DNA of 53,070 bases from SAR202 cluster bacterium Casp-Chloro-G3 (GCA_002816715.1 MUCJ01000038.1:1-53070), one strand, 5' to 3'; counted from the stretch's first letter, positions 43,473 to 51,169 are shown. Notes: generated from the sequence alone by a model not told the origin. Translations and numbers: made by a program.

Positions 43473-44099
43473 ATGGCGCTGACCAAGGAGCAGTTTTCCC
43501 AGGGCCGATCACCCCAAGAATATATTGACCAGATGAAGGTCAATAAGCAACCCTTCACTGAAATTTATCAAGCCGTGGCAATACCCAACGAGGTACAGGC
43601 TTACTTTGACAATTTGAGTGAGCCGGTCAATCTGGCCGTGTTCCACGCTGAGTGGTGCGGAGATGCGGTTAGCACCACTCCGGTAATATTAAGATTGGCG
43701 GAGAGCAGTAAAAACATCAACGTGGAGGTGTTCAACCGCGACGAAGCGGTTGACCTCACCAATACCTTTCTGCCGGAGCACCGGGCCAACACAGTGCCGG
43801 TTTTCGTGGTTTTAGACCAGGAAATGCATGAGATAGCCCGGTTTATCGAGACCGCCAAGGGGCTGGTGCCACGTCTGGACGCGATGAATGAGATGATCGC
43901 CAGCCAGGTGCCCGGCGAAGGGGAGAACGCCCGAAACGTGGCCCGAGGCCAGCGTACCGCACATCGCGTGTCCCACGCCAGGGAATGGGGCGAGGTTATC
44001 CTCCATGAATTTCAGCAAGTGGTCAGCGACGGATTGGCTCTGCCTGCGAATCAGCGGCCCGCGGAGGCTGGCACCGAATGGCCAGCGCCAGAGCATTAG
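43473..44099 (+). CDS. Thioredoxin-fold protein with one conserved cysteine
   Basis: The 208-residue protein has a thioredoxin-like core: VNLAVFHAEWCGDAVSTTPVILRLAE, with the WCxx position reading WCGD, so the second redox cysteine is missing. NTVPVFVVLDQEMHEIARF gives the cis-Pro loop (TVPV). The C-terminal 60 residues are charged and helical. It resembles Thioredoxin_9-type proteins that work with one cysteine. GAGGTG precedes the ATG. The product is probably cytoplasmic. A peroxiredoxin-like or monothiol reductase role is possible but not shown. Confidence 0.8.
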   Translation: MALTKEQFSQGRSPQEYIDQMKVNKQPFTEIYQAVAIPNEVQAYFDNLSEPVNLAVFHAEWCGDAVSTTPVILRLAESSKNINVEVFNRDEAVDLTNTFLPEHRANTVPVFVVLDQEMHEIARFIETAKGLVPRLDAMNEMIASQVPGEGENARNVARGQRTAHRVSHAREWGEVILHEFQQVVSDGLALPANQRPAEAGTEWPAPEH

Positions 44100-44154
44100 C
44101 ATAATACCTATGCCCACATCTACCAGATACTAAATAATTTGAGGTCTAGTCGTC

Positions 44155-44421
44155 ATGGCAGCTATGCCCGAAGGCATTATTACGATGCAGGATATGGAGG
44201 TCATTTTCTCAGTAACCGATTCTCTCGGCATACACCGGGAGTCGGTGAGCGTGGAATTGACCAAGGAAGACCCCGGCGCCATAGCCAAGTCGTCCCGGGG
44301 CAAAATTGAAATAACCGTGCCGGAAAGCGGCACGGTCGAAGAATTCAGCCTACTAATCCGCCATGATCTGGAGGCGATGGGCTACACCGAAGTGGATGTT
44401 GAGGACGACGACGAGGATTAG
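44155..44421 (+). CDS. Small acidic protein of unknown function (88 aa)
   Basis: The product MAAMPEGIITMQDMEVIFSV has alternating beta-type segments, a TEEF-like VEEFSLLIRHDLEAMGY helix and a C-terminal acid run DVEDDDED. It begins 55 bases after the thioredoxin-like gene in the same direction, so the two may be cotranscribed. No signal peptide, membrane helix or cysteine is present. Family not recognised. Confidence 0.6.
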   Translation: MAAMPEGIITMQDMEVIFSVTDSLGIHRESVSVELTKEDPGAIAKSSRGKIEITVPESGTVEEFSLLIRHDLEAMGYTEVDVEDDDED

Positions 44422-44433
44422 CGCAATTGTTGG

Positions 44434-44536
44434 CGACTATCCCAAAACTCACCGCAGAGGCGCAGAGGACGCTGAGAGCGGAACAAAAGTGACCAGACCA
44501 ATCTCGGCGAACTTTGCGTCTCTGCGGTTTTGAGAT
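44434..44536. repeat. Inverted-repeat element, family 4, copy 1
   Basis: The left part ACTATCCCAAAACTCACCGC and the right part CTCTGCGGTTTTGAGATAG face each other with about 30-base imperfect arms. The copy at 46345-46442 is in opposite orientation. Confidence 0.8.
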
Positions 44537-44542
44537 AGATTC

Positions 44543-45067
44543 TTAATACCCCGGCTCGCGCCACTCGAAGGCCAGGGTCGCGTAGCGCACAAAAACCGCG
44601 CCACCGGGTGCGCCCAGTGGGCCGTTAACCCCCAAAACGGCAATGGTGTGCTGGTCACCGGCTTTGGGCTCAGCGTCAATCACGACACGTTGGGGAACGT
44701 TGAATCCTTGCACCGTGCCCCGGTCCCGGTTGCATTCACCGTCAATCCATATCTCGCCGTAGTCATCCACACAGGTCTCAAACAGGACTCGCATTCCGGC
44801 CAGATCGCGTCCGGCCACCTTATCCGGCACGGTGACATTGATGCGATACCAGGCAAAGGCGACTCCCCGGGAATGCCACTTGGTCAGGTCGTTACAGATT
44901 TCCCAGCCTGAGTCATCGTAGTCCACCAAGCGGGCTGGACTGCCCTCCATTTCGGATACCACTCCCTCGTTTGGTTCGCCGGGCACGAAGCCACCAGCAA
45001 AACGCCACACTCCGTTAACCGCCTTCAAATCGTTTGGGTCTTGTAGGTTCAATGTCGCTCTTGGCAT
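44543..45067 (-). CDS. Galactose-binding-like beta-sandwich protein
   Basis: The 174-residue protein includes DDSGWEICNDLTKWHSRGVAFAWYRINVTVPD, ETCVDDYGEIWIDGE and GFNVPQRVVID, a jelly-roll pattern close to the sugar-binding domain of glycoside hydrolase family 2 and related galactose-binding modules. No hydrolase domain is attached and no signal peptide is present. It may bind a carbohydrate or act as a stand-alone enzyme subunit. The start has AGGAGGA upstream. Isolated gene. Confidence 0.65.
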   Translation of the reverse strand: MPRATLNLQDPNDLKAVNGVWRFAGGFVPGEPNEGVVSEMEGSPARLVDYDDSGWEICNDLTKWHSRGVAFAWYRINVTVPDKVAGRDLAGMRVLFETCVDDYGEIWIDGECNRDRGTVQGFNVPQRVVIDAEPKAGDQHTIAVLGVNGPLGAPGGAVFVRYATLAFEWREPGY

Positions 45068-45338
45068 TGCTCAATCCTCCTTTCTGATACACCCCGGTGT
45101 GGGTCTTTTGGCCGTACTCACCTGCGCCGGGGTACTTCGTTCACCCGCATAACCGCCAAATCTTTACTTTCCCGTTACTTGGCAATACTCAGATAGGCTG
45201 GGGCACCGTGTAATTTAACATATAAGTCACTTAGACTCATATTGAATTGACCCAGAATCAACCCACTCCCCGTTATTTGCCGGCACGGAGCCTCCATTAA
45301 TACGGAGACTACCCTGATAATGTGGAGACGCACTAATT

Positions 45339-45602
45339 ATGAAAGCATTTATATTGGCTAACATATCCGACGTTATTTCTACCATCTTTGGTCTAAACCT
45401 TGGTGGGATAGAGGCCAACCCGATAATAAACTTCCTCATGGAGGCCACCAGCGTCCCGGAAGCATTGCTGGTCAAACTGGCGGTCGCTGCCGGAGTCGGG
45501 TTACTGATTAGCCGCTGGAAACCCCGAGTGCTCAGCGCGCTCACTCTGGTATTTTCTTTGATTGCCATCAGCAATTCTCTGGTCGGTCTCGGTTATCTAT
45601 AG
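45339..45602 (+). CDS. Small integral membrane protein, DUF5658-like
   Basis: The 87-residue protein has three hydrophobic segments. The first carries NISDVISTIFGLNLGGIEANPIINFLM, where D-x5-FGL and G-x-EANP resemble DUF5658 proteins. Basic residues (SRWKPRVL) sit between segments two and three. GTGGAG lies about ten bases before the ATG. No function is known; it is likely a plasma-membrane protein. Confidence 0.7.
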   Translation: MKAFILANISDVISTIFGLNLGGIEANPIINFLMEATSVPEALLVKLAVAAGVGLLISRWKPRVLSALTLVFSLIAISNSLVGLGYL

Positions 45603-45644
45603 GCAGCGCCTAGGCAGTGCCTATCAAGAGCCTAGCCAATAACT

Positions 45645-46298
45645 CTAGCTGTCGATACCCACTATTCTGATGCCGGCGTGAATCTTATATATCCGGTTGA
45701 TGCTGACCAGCAACGGCGTGATCTGCTCAACGTACTTGGAGTTGATCAGCCCGCCACCGTCTACTGCCCGTAAGTCGGGAATCTTTCGGGTCAAGTCCAT
45801 CACCAGGTCTTTGGCCTCTCGGTGGTTCGAGCACACCACCACGTCGCCCTGCATCACGACATCAGGGTGGGTGAGTTCTTCGGCGCTGACGTTCTGAAAC
45901 GCCGATACCACCAACGAGTCGGGAGCCAGCTCCTGGGCTTCTTGGGCCGCCGACCCCGCCTCTACTGCCACCGCAATGGCCCCCAGGCCTCGCTCAAACC
46001 GCATGGGCGCGATTACGTTCACCACCACCTTGCCGGTTAGATTTTCCCGCACCTGCTCCAGCAAGGGCCGCTGGCCTTCATAGGGCACAGTCAGGAAAAT
46101 GACATCGGCGCTGGCGGCGGCGGCGGAATTCTCCGCTCCGGTGATGCGTGCCGACGGGGCCAGTTGGGACAATTCTTCGGCAACTCCCTGGGCGCGAACA
46201 GCGTCTCGCGAACCGATCACGACTTCCTCACCAGCCAGGGCCAGCCGCAGGGCCAAGCCCCTACCTTCCGGCCCGGTGCCACCCAGGAATGCCAGCAT
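45645..46298 (-). CDS. npdG: NADPH:F420 oxidoreductase (F420-dependent NADP reductase)
   Basis: The ATG at 46298 has GGAGG just upstream and gives 217 residues beginning MLAFLGGTGPEGRGLALRLALAGEEVVIGSRD, the NADP-binding start of NpdG/Fno proteins. FLTVPYEGQRPLLEQV, NVIAPMRFERG and SAFQNVSAEEL are also typical. It moves hydride between coenzyme F420 and NADP. This implies that the organism makes F420, as actinobacteria and some Chloroflexota do. It is monocistronic and faces a repeat element upstream. Confidence 0.88.
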   Translation of the reverse strand: MLAFLGGTGPEGRGLALRLALAGEEVVIGSRDAVRAQGVAEELSQLAPSARITGAENSAAAASADVIFLTVPYEGQRPLLEQVRENLTGKVVVNVIAPMRFERGLGAIAVAVEAGSAAQEAQELAPDSLVVSAFQNVSAEELTHPDVVMQGDVVVCSNHREAKDLVMDLTRKIPDLRAVDGGGLINSKYVEQITPLLVSINRIYKIHAGIRIVGIDS

Positions 46299-46344
46299 AG
46301 TACCTCCAACATTAGACAACAGTAGATTCAGAACGACTCCGAGA

Positions 46345-46442
46345 GACTATCTCAAAACCGCTGAGACGCAATGCCCGCAGGGATTGGTCCGATTACTTTT
46401 TCCGCTCTCTGCGTCCTATGTGCTTCTGCGGCGAGTATTCAG
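46345..46442. repeat. Inverted-repeat element, family 4, copy 2
   Basis: ACTATCTCAAAACCGCTGAG at the left and a decayed right end (CTGCGGCGAGTATTCAGATAG) match the reverse complement of the element at 44434-44536. It lies directly upstream of npdG. Confidence 0.75.
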
Positions 46443-46532
46443 ATAGTTACTAAATATACCACTAACCGCTAGATTAGGAATCTCAGGGTCTTGATGTGCT
46501 AGAATACCGCCATCTTGACTGCTGGGGGTTCT

Positions 46533-46892
46533 ATGTCGTTCAAACTTAATCACCTACATTTGAAGACTCCCGACCCTAAGGAGACCGCCGACTGGTACGT
46601 TACCAATCTGGGGGCCAAGATTGTCTCCGAGACGGCCAACGGCGGCTTCCGTTTGGACTTGCATGGCCTGCCGCTGAACGTGACCGCGCTCATCGACAGT
46701 CAGACCCACGACCAGGTCTACGGGATAGAGCACATTGCCATTGACACCGACGATATTGACGGCACTGTGGAACAGCTAAAGGCCAGCGGCGCCAAAATAT
46801 TGGAGGAGACTCAGGTGGGCAGTGGCCGCCGAGTCTGTTTCTTTGAAGGCCCCCAGGGAGTCTGCCTGGAAGTTCTGGAGATGCAGGGATAA
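46533..46892 (+). CDS. Single VOC-domain protein (glyoxalase-like)
   Basis: From ATG 46533 the protein has 119 residues: MSFKLNHLHLKTPDPKETADWYVTNLGAKIV, YGIEHIAIDTDDIDGTVEQLKASG and RRVCFFEGPQGVCLEVLEMQ. The two HLxxHL/HIAID and late LEVLE strands provide the His/Glu metal ligands of the VOC fold. Substrate unknown. The stop overlaps the PIG-L gene start region by two bases of spacing (46893-46894), so the two form a likely unit. Confidence 0.82.
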   Translation: MSFKLNHLHLKTPDPKETADWYVTNLGAKIVSETANGGFRLDLHGLPLNVTALIDSQTHDQVYGIEHIAIDTDDIDGTVEQLKASGAKILEETQVGSGRRVCFFEGPQGVCLEVLEMQG

Positions 46893-46894
46893 AT

Positions 46895-47758
46895 ATGTCT
46901 GGTTTTCGTCTATTGGCCTGCTTCGCCCATCCTGATGATGAGGCCTTTCCGGTGGGTGGTGTGCTGGCCGCCAACGCATCTAGAGGGGTGTCGGTGCGCC
47001 TGGTCACGGCCACCCTGGGTGAAGAAGGAGAGATACGCCAGGAAGGTTCGGCGACGCGGGAGACCATTGGTCAAGTCCGCCGCCAAGAGTTGTTCTGCTC
47101 TGCCCGTACCCTGGGGCTGGCCGAGCCGGTAGTGCTGAACTATCGGGACTCGGGCATGGTTGGAACACCGCCCAACCAGCATCCACAGGCTTTCGTCAAT
47201 GCCGACGCCCAGATAGTGGTGGAGCAATTGGTGCGCCAGATCCGCGGCTTTCGTCCTCAGGTGGTATTGACCTTCGGGCTAGACGGACTGTACGGCCACC
47301 CGGACCACATCGCCATCTGCAAGCACACCACCGAAGCGTTTCATCAGGCCGCCGATCCGTCTGCCTTTCCCAATCACCTATCCAATGGGCTAGAACCCCA
47401 CCAGCCCCTTCGCCTTTTCTACAGCGCGCGTCCCCATGGGTACCGCACCGAGATGGCCTTAAAGCTAAGAGCGGCCGGGGTGGACTTTCCCATGCCGTCG
47501 CCGGAGAGGGTCAACGACGGAGTTCCCGCCGAAGAGATTCATCTGGAATTGGATGTCTCAGAACAGTTGGAGGCCAAGATGGCCTGCATCCAGTGTCACT
47601 TTACCCAATTATCGCCTGATTGGCCCTATGACAAAATCCCCCGCGAAGTGGCCGCCGACATATTGGGCCGGGAGCACTTCATACGGGGTTGGCCTGAGGT
47701 GCAGCCCCGGGAGCTGGTGCACTTTGACTTTTTTGAGGGGATTTCGCCAGAGGACTAG
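46895..47758 (+). CDS. PIG-L family zinc deacetylase
   Basis: The 287-residue protein has the PIG-L zinc motif AHPDDE (His12, Asp15) and the third ligand in YGHPDHIAIC, with RLVTATLGEEGE and VVLTFGLDGLYGHPDH. Family members deacetylate N-acetylglucosaminyl compounds in mycothiol, bacillithiol, GPI or glycoside pathways. The substrate is not clear; the organism context of F420 could fit a mycothiol-like thiol, but no MshA or MshC is seen. It starts two bases after the VOC stop. Confidence 0.9.
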   Translation: MSGFRLLACFAHPDDEAFPVGGVLAANASRGVSVRLVTATLGEEGEIRQEGSATRETIGQVRRQELFCSARTLGLAEPVVLNYRDSGMVGTPPNQHPQAFVNADAQIVVEQLVRQIRGFRPQVVLTFGLDGLYGHPDHIAICKHTTEAFHQAADPSAFPNHLSNGLEPHQPLRLFYSARPHGYRTEMALKLRAAGVDFPMPSPERVNDGVPAEEIHLELDVSEQLEAKMACIQCHFTQLSPDWPYDKIPREVAADILGREHFIRGWPEVQPRELVHFDFFEGISPED

Positions 47759-47811
47759 AAACAAGTAACTGGTATAGGGTGGCTAAAAAGCCTCTCCCCG
47801 TCACAATGGCC

Positions 47812-47951
47812 TAGTGCACGACACTTTTAGGGAACGGCATCCTCTCCCCCTGTGGGAGAGGAATGAGGTGAGGGGTTTTACCCTCATCCCAGCCTTGTCC
47901 CATCAAGGGAGAAGGAGTTGTTGCCATTCTTGGACGAAGACCGTCGTGCGA
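47812..47951. repeat. Miniature inverted-repeat element, family 1 (copy with intact left tip)
   Basis: The left tip TAGTGCACGACACTTTTAG (47812-47830) and a decayed right tip (GACCGTCGTGCGA, near 47939-47951) enclose the two-palindrome family 1 core. It fills most of the 299-base gap before the carbonic anhydrase-like gene. Confidence 0.75.
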
Positions 47952-48057
47952 GAAGCCTTACCTGAGGGGAGGAATTTTTAAAACTACGTTCTAAGAAAAA
48001 TCCGAGGCCGTCGCGCCTCCAGGCAAGATTAGCAGCTAACATTCAAAGGAGAAAATC

Positions 48058-48588
48058 GTGATCCGCAGCTATCAGGGTAAGACCCCCCAAATTCATCCCA
48101 CCGCATGGGTCAGTGAGGCGGCGTACGTCATTGGCGACGTGGAAATAGGCGAGTATTCCAGCGTTTGGCCGGGCAGTGTGATTCGGGCCGACACTATCAA
48201 AATCACTCTGGGCAAATACGTGGATATTCAGGACAATTGCGTGCTCCACGCCGACAACGATGCCTACTATGGAGACTTCGTAACCCTGGGACATGGCGTC
48301 ATTTGCCACGCCCTGCATATCAGCGACCACTGTCTGATCGGCAACGGGGCGACCCTTAATGATGGTGTGACACTGGGCAAAAACTCGATTGTCGCCAGCG
48401 GCGCGGTGGTGCTGGAACGCAAGGAATTCCCGGCCAATTCCTTTGTGGTGGGTGTACCGGCGTCAGCCAGGGAGGAACCGACTAATGAGCGGCATCACGC
48501 GATGATTCAGCGCACCGCCGAGAGTTACGCCCGCAAGGCCCAGCTTTTCAAGGCAGAAGGTCTGGGCGGCACCGAGGTGGATGGGTGA
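48058..48588 (+). CDS. Gamma-class carbonic anhydrase-like left-handed beta-helix protein
   Basis: The 176-residue protein has the hexapeptide-repeat helix IHPTAWVSEAAYVIGDVEIGEYSSVWPGSVIRAD, with zinc histidines in NCVLHADND, TLGHGVICHAL. IGNGATLNDGVTLGKNSIVASGAVV follows, then a C-terminal helix (ERHHAMIQRTAESYARKAQ). The GTG start is preceded by AAAGGAG six bases upstream. Family members hydrate CO2 or act as acyl-binding scaffolds; catalytic competence is not certain from sequence. Solitary gene. Confidence 0.88.
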   Translation: MIRSYQGKTPQIHPTAWVSEAAYVIGDVEIGEYSSVWPGSVIRADTIKITLGKYVDIQDNCVLHADNDAYYGDFVTLGHGVICHALHISDHCLIGNGATLNDGVTLGKNSIVASGAVVLERKEFPANSFVVGVPASAREEPTNERHHAMIQRTAESYARKAQLFKAEGLGGTEVDG

Positions 48589-48901
48589 GGAGTTCTCAAG
48601 TCTACTTTCGTCGCTCCGGCCTCGATTCTATCGGGGCCGGAGTCCGGAAAATTACTCCCGTTGTCAGACCAACTCTGAATGGAGACTGCGCAGATTCATG
48701 GTTCGACCAGTTCACCAACAGCGGTTTAAATTCGCTCAGCCTGAGCTTGTCTAATGCGGCCGGTTCAAACACTGATCTTCTTAACAGAGTTGGTCTTAGA
48801 CACTCTGACTTTAAAAACGGATATACAAAGTAGACATAAGTAGACACAGCCATGACATTGGTGAGCTTACTTGGTGCTCTGGTAGTTGGGTAGTTGGGTA
48901 G
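48589..48901. other. Repeat-bearing intergenic gap (no gene)
   Basis: This 313-base gap holds a decayed family 3 repeat (about 48699-48750) bracketed by a perfect 12-bp inverted pair: AGACCAACTCTG at 48666-48677 and CAGAGTTGGTCT at 48785-48796. A GC-rich dyad CTCCGGCC/GGCCGGAG lies near 48614-48645. An 8-bp triplet repeat begins at 48882. Confidence 0.6.
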
Positions 48902-48905
48902 TTGG
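48882..48905. repeat. Three tandem GTAGTTGG units at the start of the YeaQ-like gene
   Basis: GTAGTTGG repeats exactly three times (48882, 48890, 48898). It spans the point where an upstream ATG frame ends at TAG and the YeaQ-like frame begins. Confidence 0.9.
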
Positions 48906-49120
48906 CCGGGTGGCTGAGCGGGTTACTGATGCGCGGCCAAGGATTCGGCTGCATTGGTAATATCCTTATTGGAGCGGTTGGCGGGCTTATCGGGGGATTT
49001 CTCTTCCGCCTGGCGGGAGTTTCTGAACTGGCGGGACTTTTGGGGTCCTTGGTCACGGCGCTGGTGGGAGCGTTGGTGTTGCTATTGGTGGCGGGGTTGA
49101 TCCGCAAGGCCGTAAAGTAG
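48902..49120 (+). CDS. GlsB/YeaQ/YmgE-like small membrane protein (start possibly displaced)
   Basis: The 72-residue frame from TTG 48902 reads (M)AGWLSGLLMRGQGFGCIGNILIG and has two to three hydrophobic segments, matching the Gly-rich YeaQ/transglycosylase-associated pattern AGWL-x-G...GF-x-GNI. Family members usually have about ten more residues with a first membrane stretch. Such a stretch, MTLVSLLGALVVG, is encoded from ATG 48852 but in another frame that ends at TAG inside the GTAGTTGG repeats. The gene may be frameshifted, or it may start at TTG. Its role is usually linked to stress, without known chemistry. Confidence 0.65.
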   Translation: MAGWLSGLLMRGQGFGCIGNILIGAVGGLIGGFLFRLAGVSELAGLLGSLVTALVGALVLLLVAGLIRKAVK

Positions 49121-49232
49121 ATCACCGGGTTTATCACCGGGTTCTTCAATGTAGGTGGTTGCCGAGTCTGGGTAGATTCGGTGGGATTGACCAAGATGGG
49201 AATGCCGCAACAGCTTTCTAAGGAGCATGCAA

Positions 49233-49257
49233 AGAGGCCCAGATTATCTGAGCCTCT
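49233..49257 (-). terminator. Hairpin terminator at the end of the sulfur-carrier/thrC unit
   Basis: AGAGGC...GCCTCT with an inner CAGA/TCTG stem and TTA loop gives about 11 pairs and one mismatch. It lies 41 bases after the stop of the CysO-like gene on the minus strand. The T-tail is short. Confidence 0.6.
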
Positions 49258-49297
49258 AAATTCTGCGAAAAAGCCGGGGTAGGATTGCCGGGTCTAT

Positions 49298-49585
49298 CTA
49301 ATATAGCCCCAACCCGCCAGCCACCGCCGGGACAATGCTGATCTCGTCGCCCGACTTGGTGGAGGTGGACAGGCCATCCATAAAGCGGACGTCTTCGCCG
49401 TTAACGTAAATGTTGACGAAATAGCGCAATTCGCCGTTCTCGTCAATCAATCGCTCTTTGACGCCAGGATAGCTGGACTCCAGATTATCAATCATGTCTA
49501 CCAGGTTGGACTCGACCATTTCAACTTTGTCCAGCCCTCCGGTCATGCGCCGCAATGGTGTAGGAATACGAACTAAGACACCCAT
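49298..49585 (-). CDS. Ubiquitin-like sulfur-carrier protein, MoaD/ThiS family (CysO-like)
   Basis: The 95-residue protein VRIPTPLRRMTGG, LVDMIDNLESSYPGVKERL and RYFVNIYVNGEDVRFMDGLST strongly resemble mycobacterial CysO. It ends VPAVAGGLGLY. In active carriers the thiocarboxylate forms on a terminal GG; here GG is at 90-91 and four residues follow. If it is a carrier, a peptidase must trim the LGLY tail. It is the last gene of a minus-strand unit: threonine synthase, NIL protein, then this gene. AGGAGGAG precedes the ATG. A role in sulfur delivery to cysteine, homocysteine or methionine is inferred. Confidence 0.88.
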   Translation of the reverse strand: MGVLVRIPTPLRRMTGGLDKVEMVESNLVDMIDNLESSYPGVKERLIDENGELRYFVNIYVNGEDVRFMDGLSTSTKSGDEISIVPAVAGGLGLY

Positions 49586-49630
49586 CTGGGGAACTCCTCC
49601 TCTAGCTAAAACAATAGGCCAGACGCTGGT

Positions 49631-49873
49631 CTAGCCTGCGATTACATCTCCGCCCACCGGGTCCACGCGCACACCGGTGGAACTGACCCATTGTAGACCG
49701 CGCTCAATCTCTTCTTTTTCGCCGTCCAGTTCCAGCACCACCCAACCAAGCTTTTCCCGCACGTCGGCGCGGCGTATGTTGGTCACGATGTGAAAGTCCT
49801 GACCCAAGCGGTAAATGATCGGTTCCTTGACCATTTCAGACTCAAAGGTGAACTTGACCCGCTGTCGGTCCAT
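49631..49873 (-). CDS. Stand-alone NIL-domain protein
   Basis: The 80-residue protein reads MDRQRVKFTFESEMVKEPII, then YRLGQDFHIVTNIRRADVRE and GWVVLELDGEKEEIERGLQWV, the NIL (ferredoxin-like beta-alpha-beta) pattern. NIL domains occur at the C-terminus of MetN methionine ATPases and in proteins tied to homocysteine synthesis. It starts six bases after the threonine synthase stop and precedes the sulfur-carrier gene by 45 bases. The arrangement supports a link with methionine or homocysteine metabolism, probably by binding a small ligand. Confidence 0.9.
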   Translation of the reverse strand: MDRQRVKFTFESEMVKEPIIYRLGQDFHIVTNIRRADVREKLGWVVLELDGEKEEIERGLQWVSSTGVRVDPVGGDVIAG

Positions 49874-49879
49874 GCTCCA

Positions 49880-51169
49880 CTACCTTCTGATCGCAGTGCG
49901 TTCGCTGAGGGCCTCTTCAAAGGAACTGAGGGTGGGCTTAACCATCAGGGGGTTGACCACACCTTCCACGGCTTCCTGGGTCTTCAGCCCGTTGCCGGTA
50001 ATATAGGCCACTGTCAATTCGTCGGGTTTGATTGCCCCCGACTCAGCCAGTTGTTTCAAGGCAGAAATGACCACGCCGCCAGCGGTCTCGGTGAAAACTC
50101 CTTCAGTTTCGGCCAGCAGTTTAATGCCATCAACCACGTCTGATTCGGGCACGGTGTTGCCGCTGCCGCCGGATTTGTTGATCACGCGCAAGGCATAGAT
50201 GCCGTCGGCGGGATTGCCGATGGCCAGCGATTTGGCAATGCTGTTGGGACGCACCGGCTTGACTTGGGTCTGGCCTTCTTTCCATGCGGTGACAATGGGG
50301 CTGCACCCCTCGGCCTGAGCCATGTGCATCCTGGTGGTGACCGCCGGGTGGTGCACCGTATTCTGGTCGGGGCCAAAGGACATGGCGGCAACGCCGTCCA
50401 GCAACCCCAGGCAAGCCAACTCGTTAAAGCCCTTCCAGATTTTGGTGAACATGGCACCGGACGCTGAAGGAACCACCACATGTTCCGGTAATCGCCAGCC
50501 CAACTGTTCGGCAACTTCGTAGCCCAGGGTCTTGCTGCCCTCGGCGTAATAAGCGCGCATGTTGATGTTCACAAAGGCCCAGGGGTAGTTGTCACCCACC
50601 TCGCTGCACAGGCGGTTTACCTCATCGTAGGTGCCGTCTACCGCCACCATGGTGGGGCCATAGATTGCGGCGCCAATGACCTTGCCACGCTCCAGGTCGG
50701 AGGGGATGAAGACTACCGAGCGGATGCCCGCCCGGGCCGCGTGTGCGGCGACGCTACAGGCCAGGTTGCCCGTGGAGGCGCAAGCCAGAGTCTCAAACCC
50801 AAACTCCACCGCCTTGGTGGCCGCCACGGAGACGACCCGGTCTTTGAACGAGAAGGAGGGGTTGACGCTGTCGTTTTTGATGTACAGGTTGTTCAGGCCC
50901 AGCCGCTTGCCCAGGTTGGGGGCTTTGAGCAGCGGGGTATAGCCAGCCATGATGTCCACCGGATTCTCGCCGCTGGCTGGCAACAGGTCTTGATAGCGCC
51001 AGATGCTTAGCGGCCCCTTGGAAATTCGATCAGCGCTGATGACCTCGGAAATGGTGTCGTAATCGTACTCCACCTCCAACGGCCCAAAGCAGAAGTCGCA
51101 AACGTTGAGCGCTTCCGCCGGATACTCCCGGCTGCACTCCCGACATTTCAATCCGCTGACAAATGGCAC
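49880..51169 (-). CDS. thrC: Threonine synthase with N-terminal zinc ribbon
   Basis: The 429-residue protein has an N-terminal zinc ribbon (C9-x2-C12, C24-x2-C27), YTPLLKAPNLGKRLGLNNLYIKND and the PLP lysine in NPSFSFKDR (Lys109). CASTGNLACSVAAHAARAG forms the phosphate-binding loop and NYPWAFVNINMRAYYAEGSKTLGYEVAEQLGW is typical. It converts O-phosphohomoserine to threonine. The start is GTG at 51169 with GGAGG about eleven bases upstream. It heads a unit with the NIL protein and the CysO-like protein. Because the O-phosphohomoserine pool also feeds methionine synthesis, the operon could link both branches. Another beta-replacing activity, such as CysM-type sulfur transfer, cannot be excluded from sequence. 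Confidence 0.9.
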   Translation of the reverse strand: MPFVSGLKCRECSREYPAEALNVCDFCFGPLEVEYDYDTISEVISADRISKGPLSIWRYQDLLPASGENPVDIMAGYTPLLKAPNLGKRLGLNNLYIKNDSVNPSFSFKDRVVSVAATKAVEFGFETLACASTGNLACSVAAHAARAGIRSVVFIPSDLERGKVIGAAIYGPTMVAVDGTYDEVNRLCSEVGDNYPWAFVNINMRAYYAEGSKTLGYEVAEQLGWRLPEHVVVPSASGAMFTKIWKGFNELACLGLLDGVAAMSFGPDQNTVHHPAVTTRMHMAQAEGCSPIVTAWKEGQTQVKPVRPNSIAKSLAIGNPADGIYALRVINKSGGSGNTVPESDVVDGIKLLAETEGVFTETAGGVVISALKQLAESGAIKPDELTVAYITGNGLKTQEAVEGVVNPLMVKPTLSSFEEALSERTAIRR

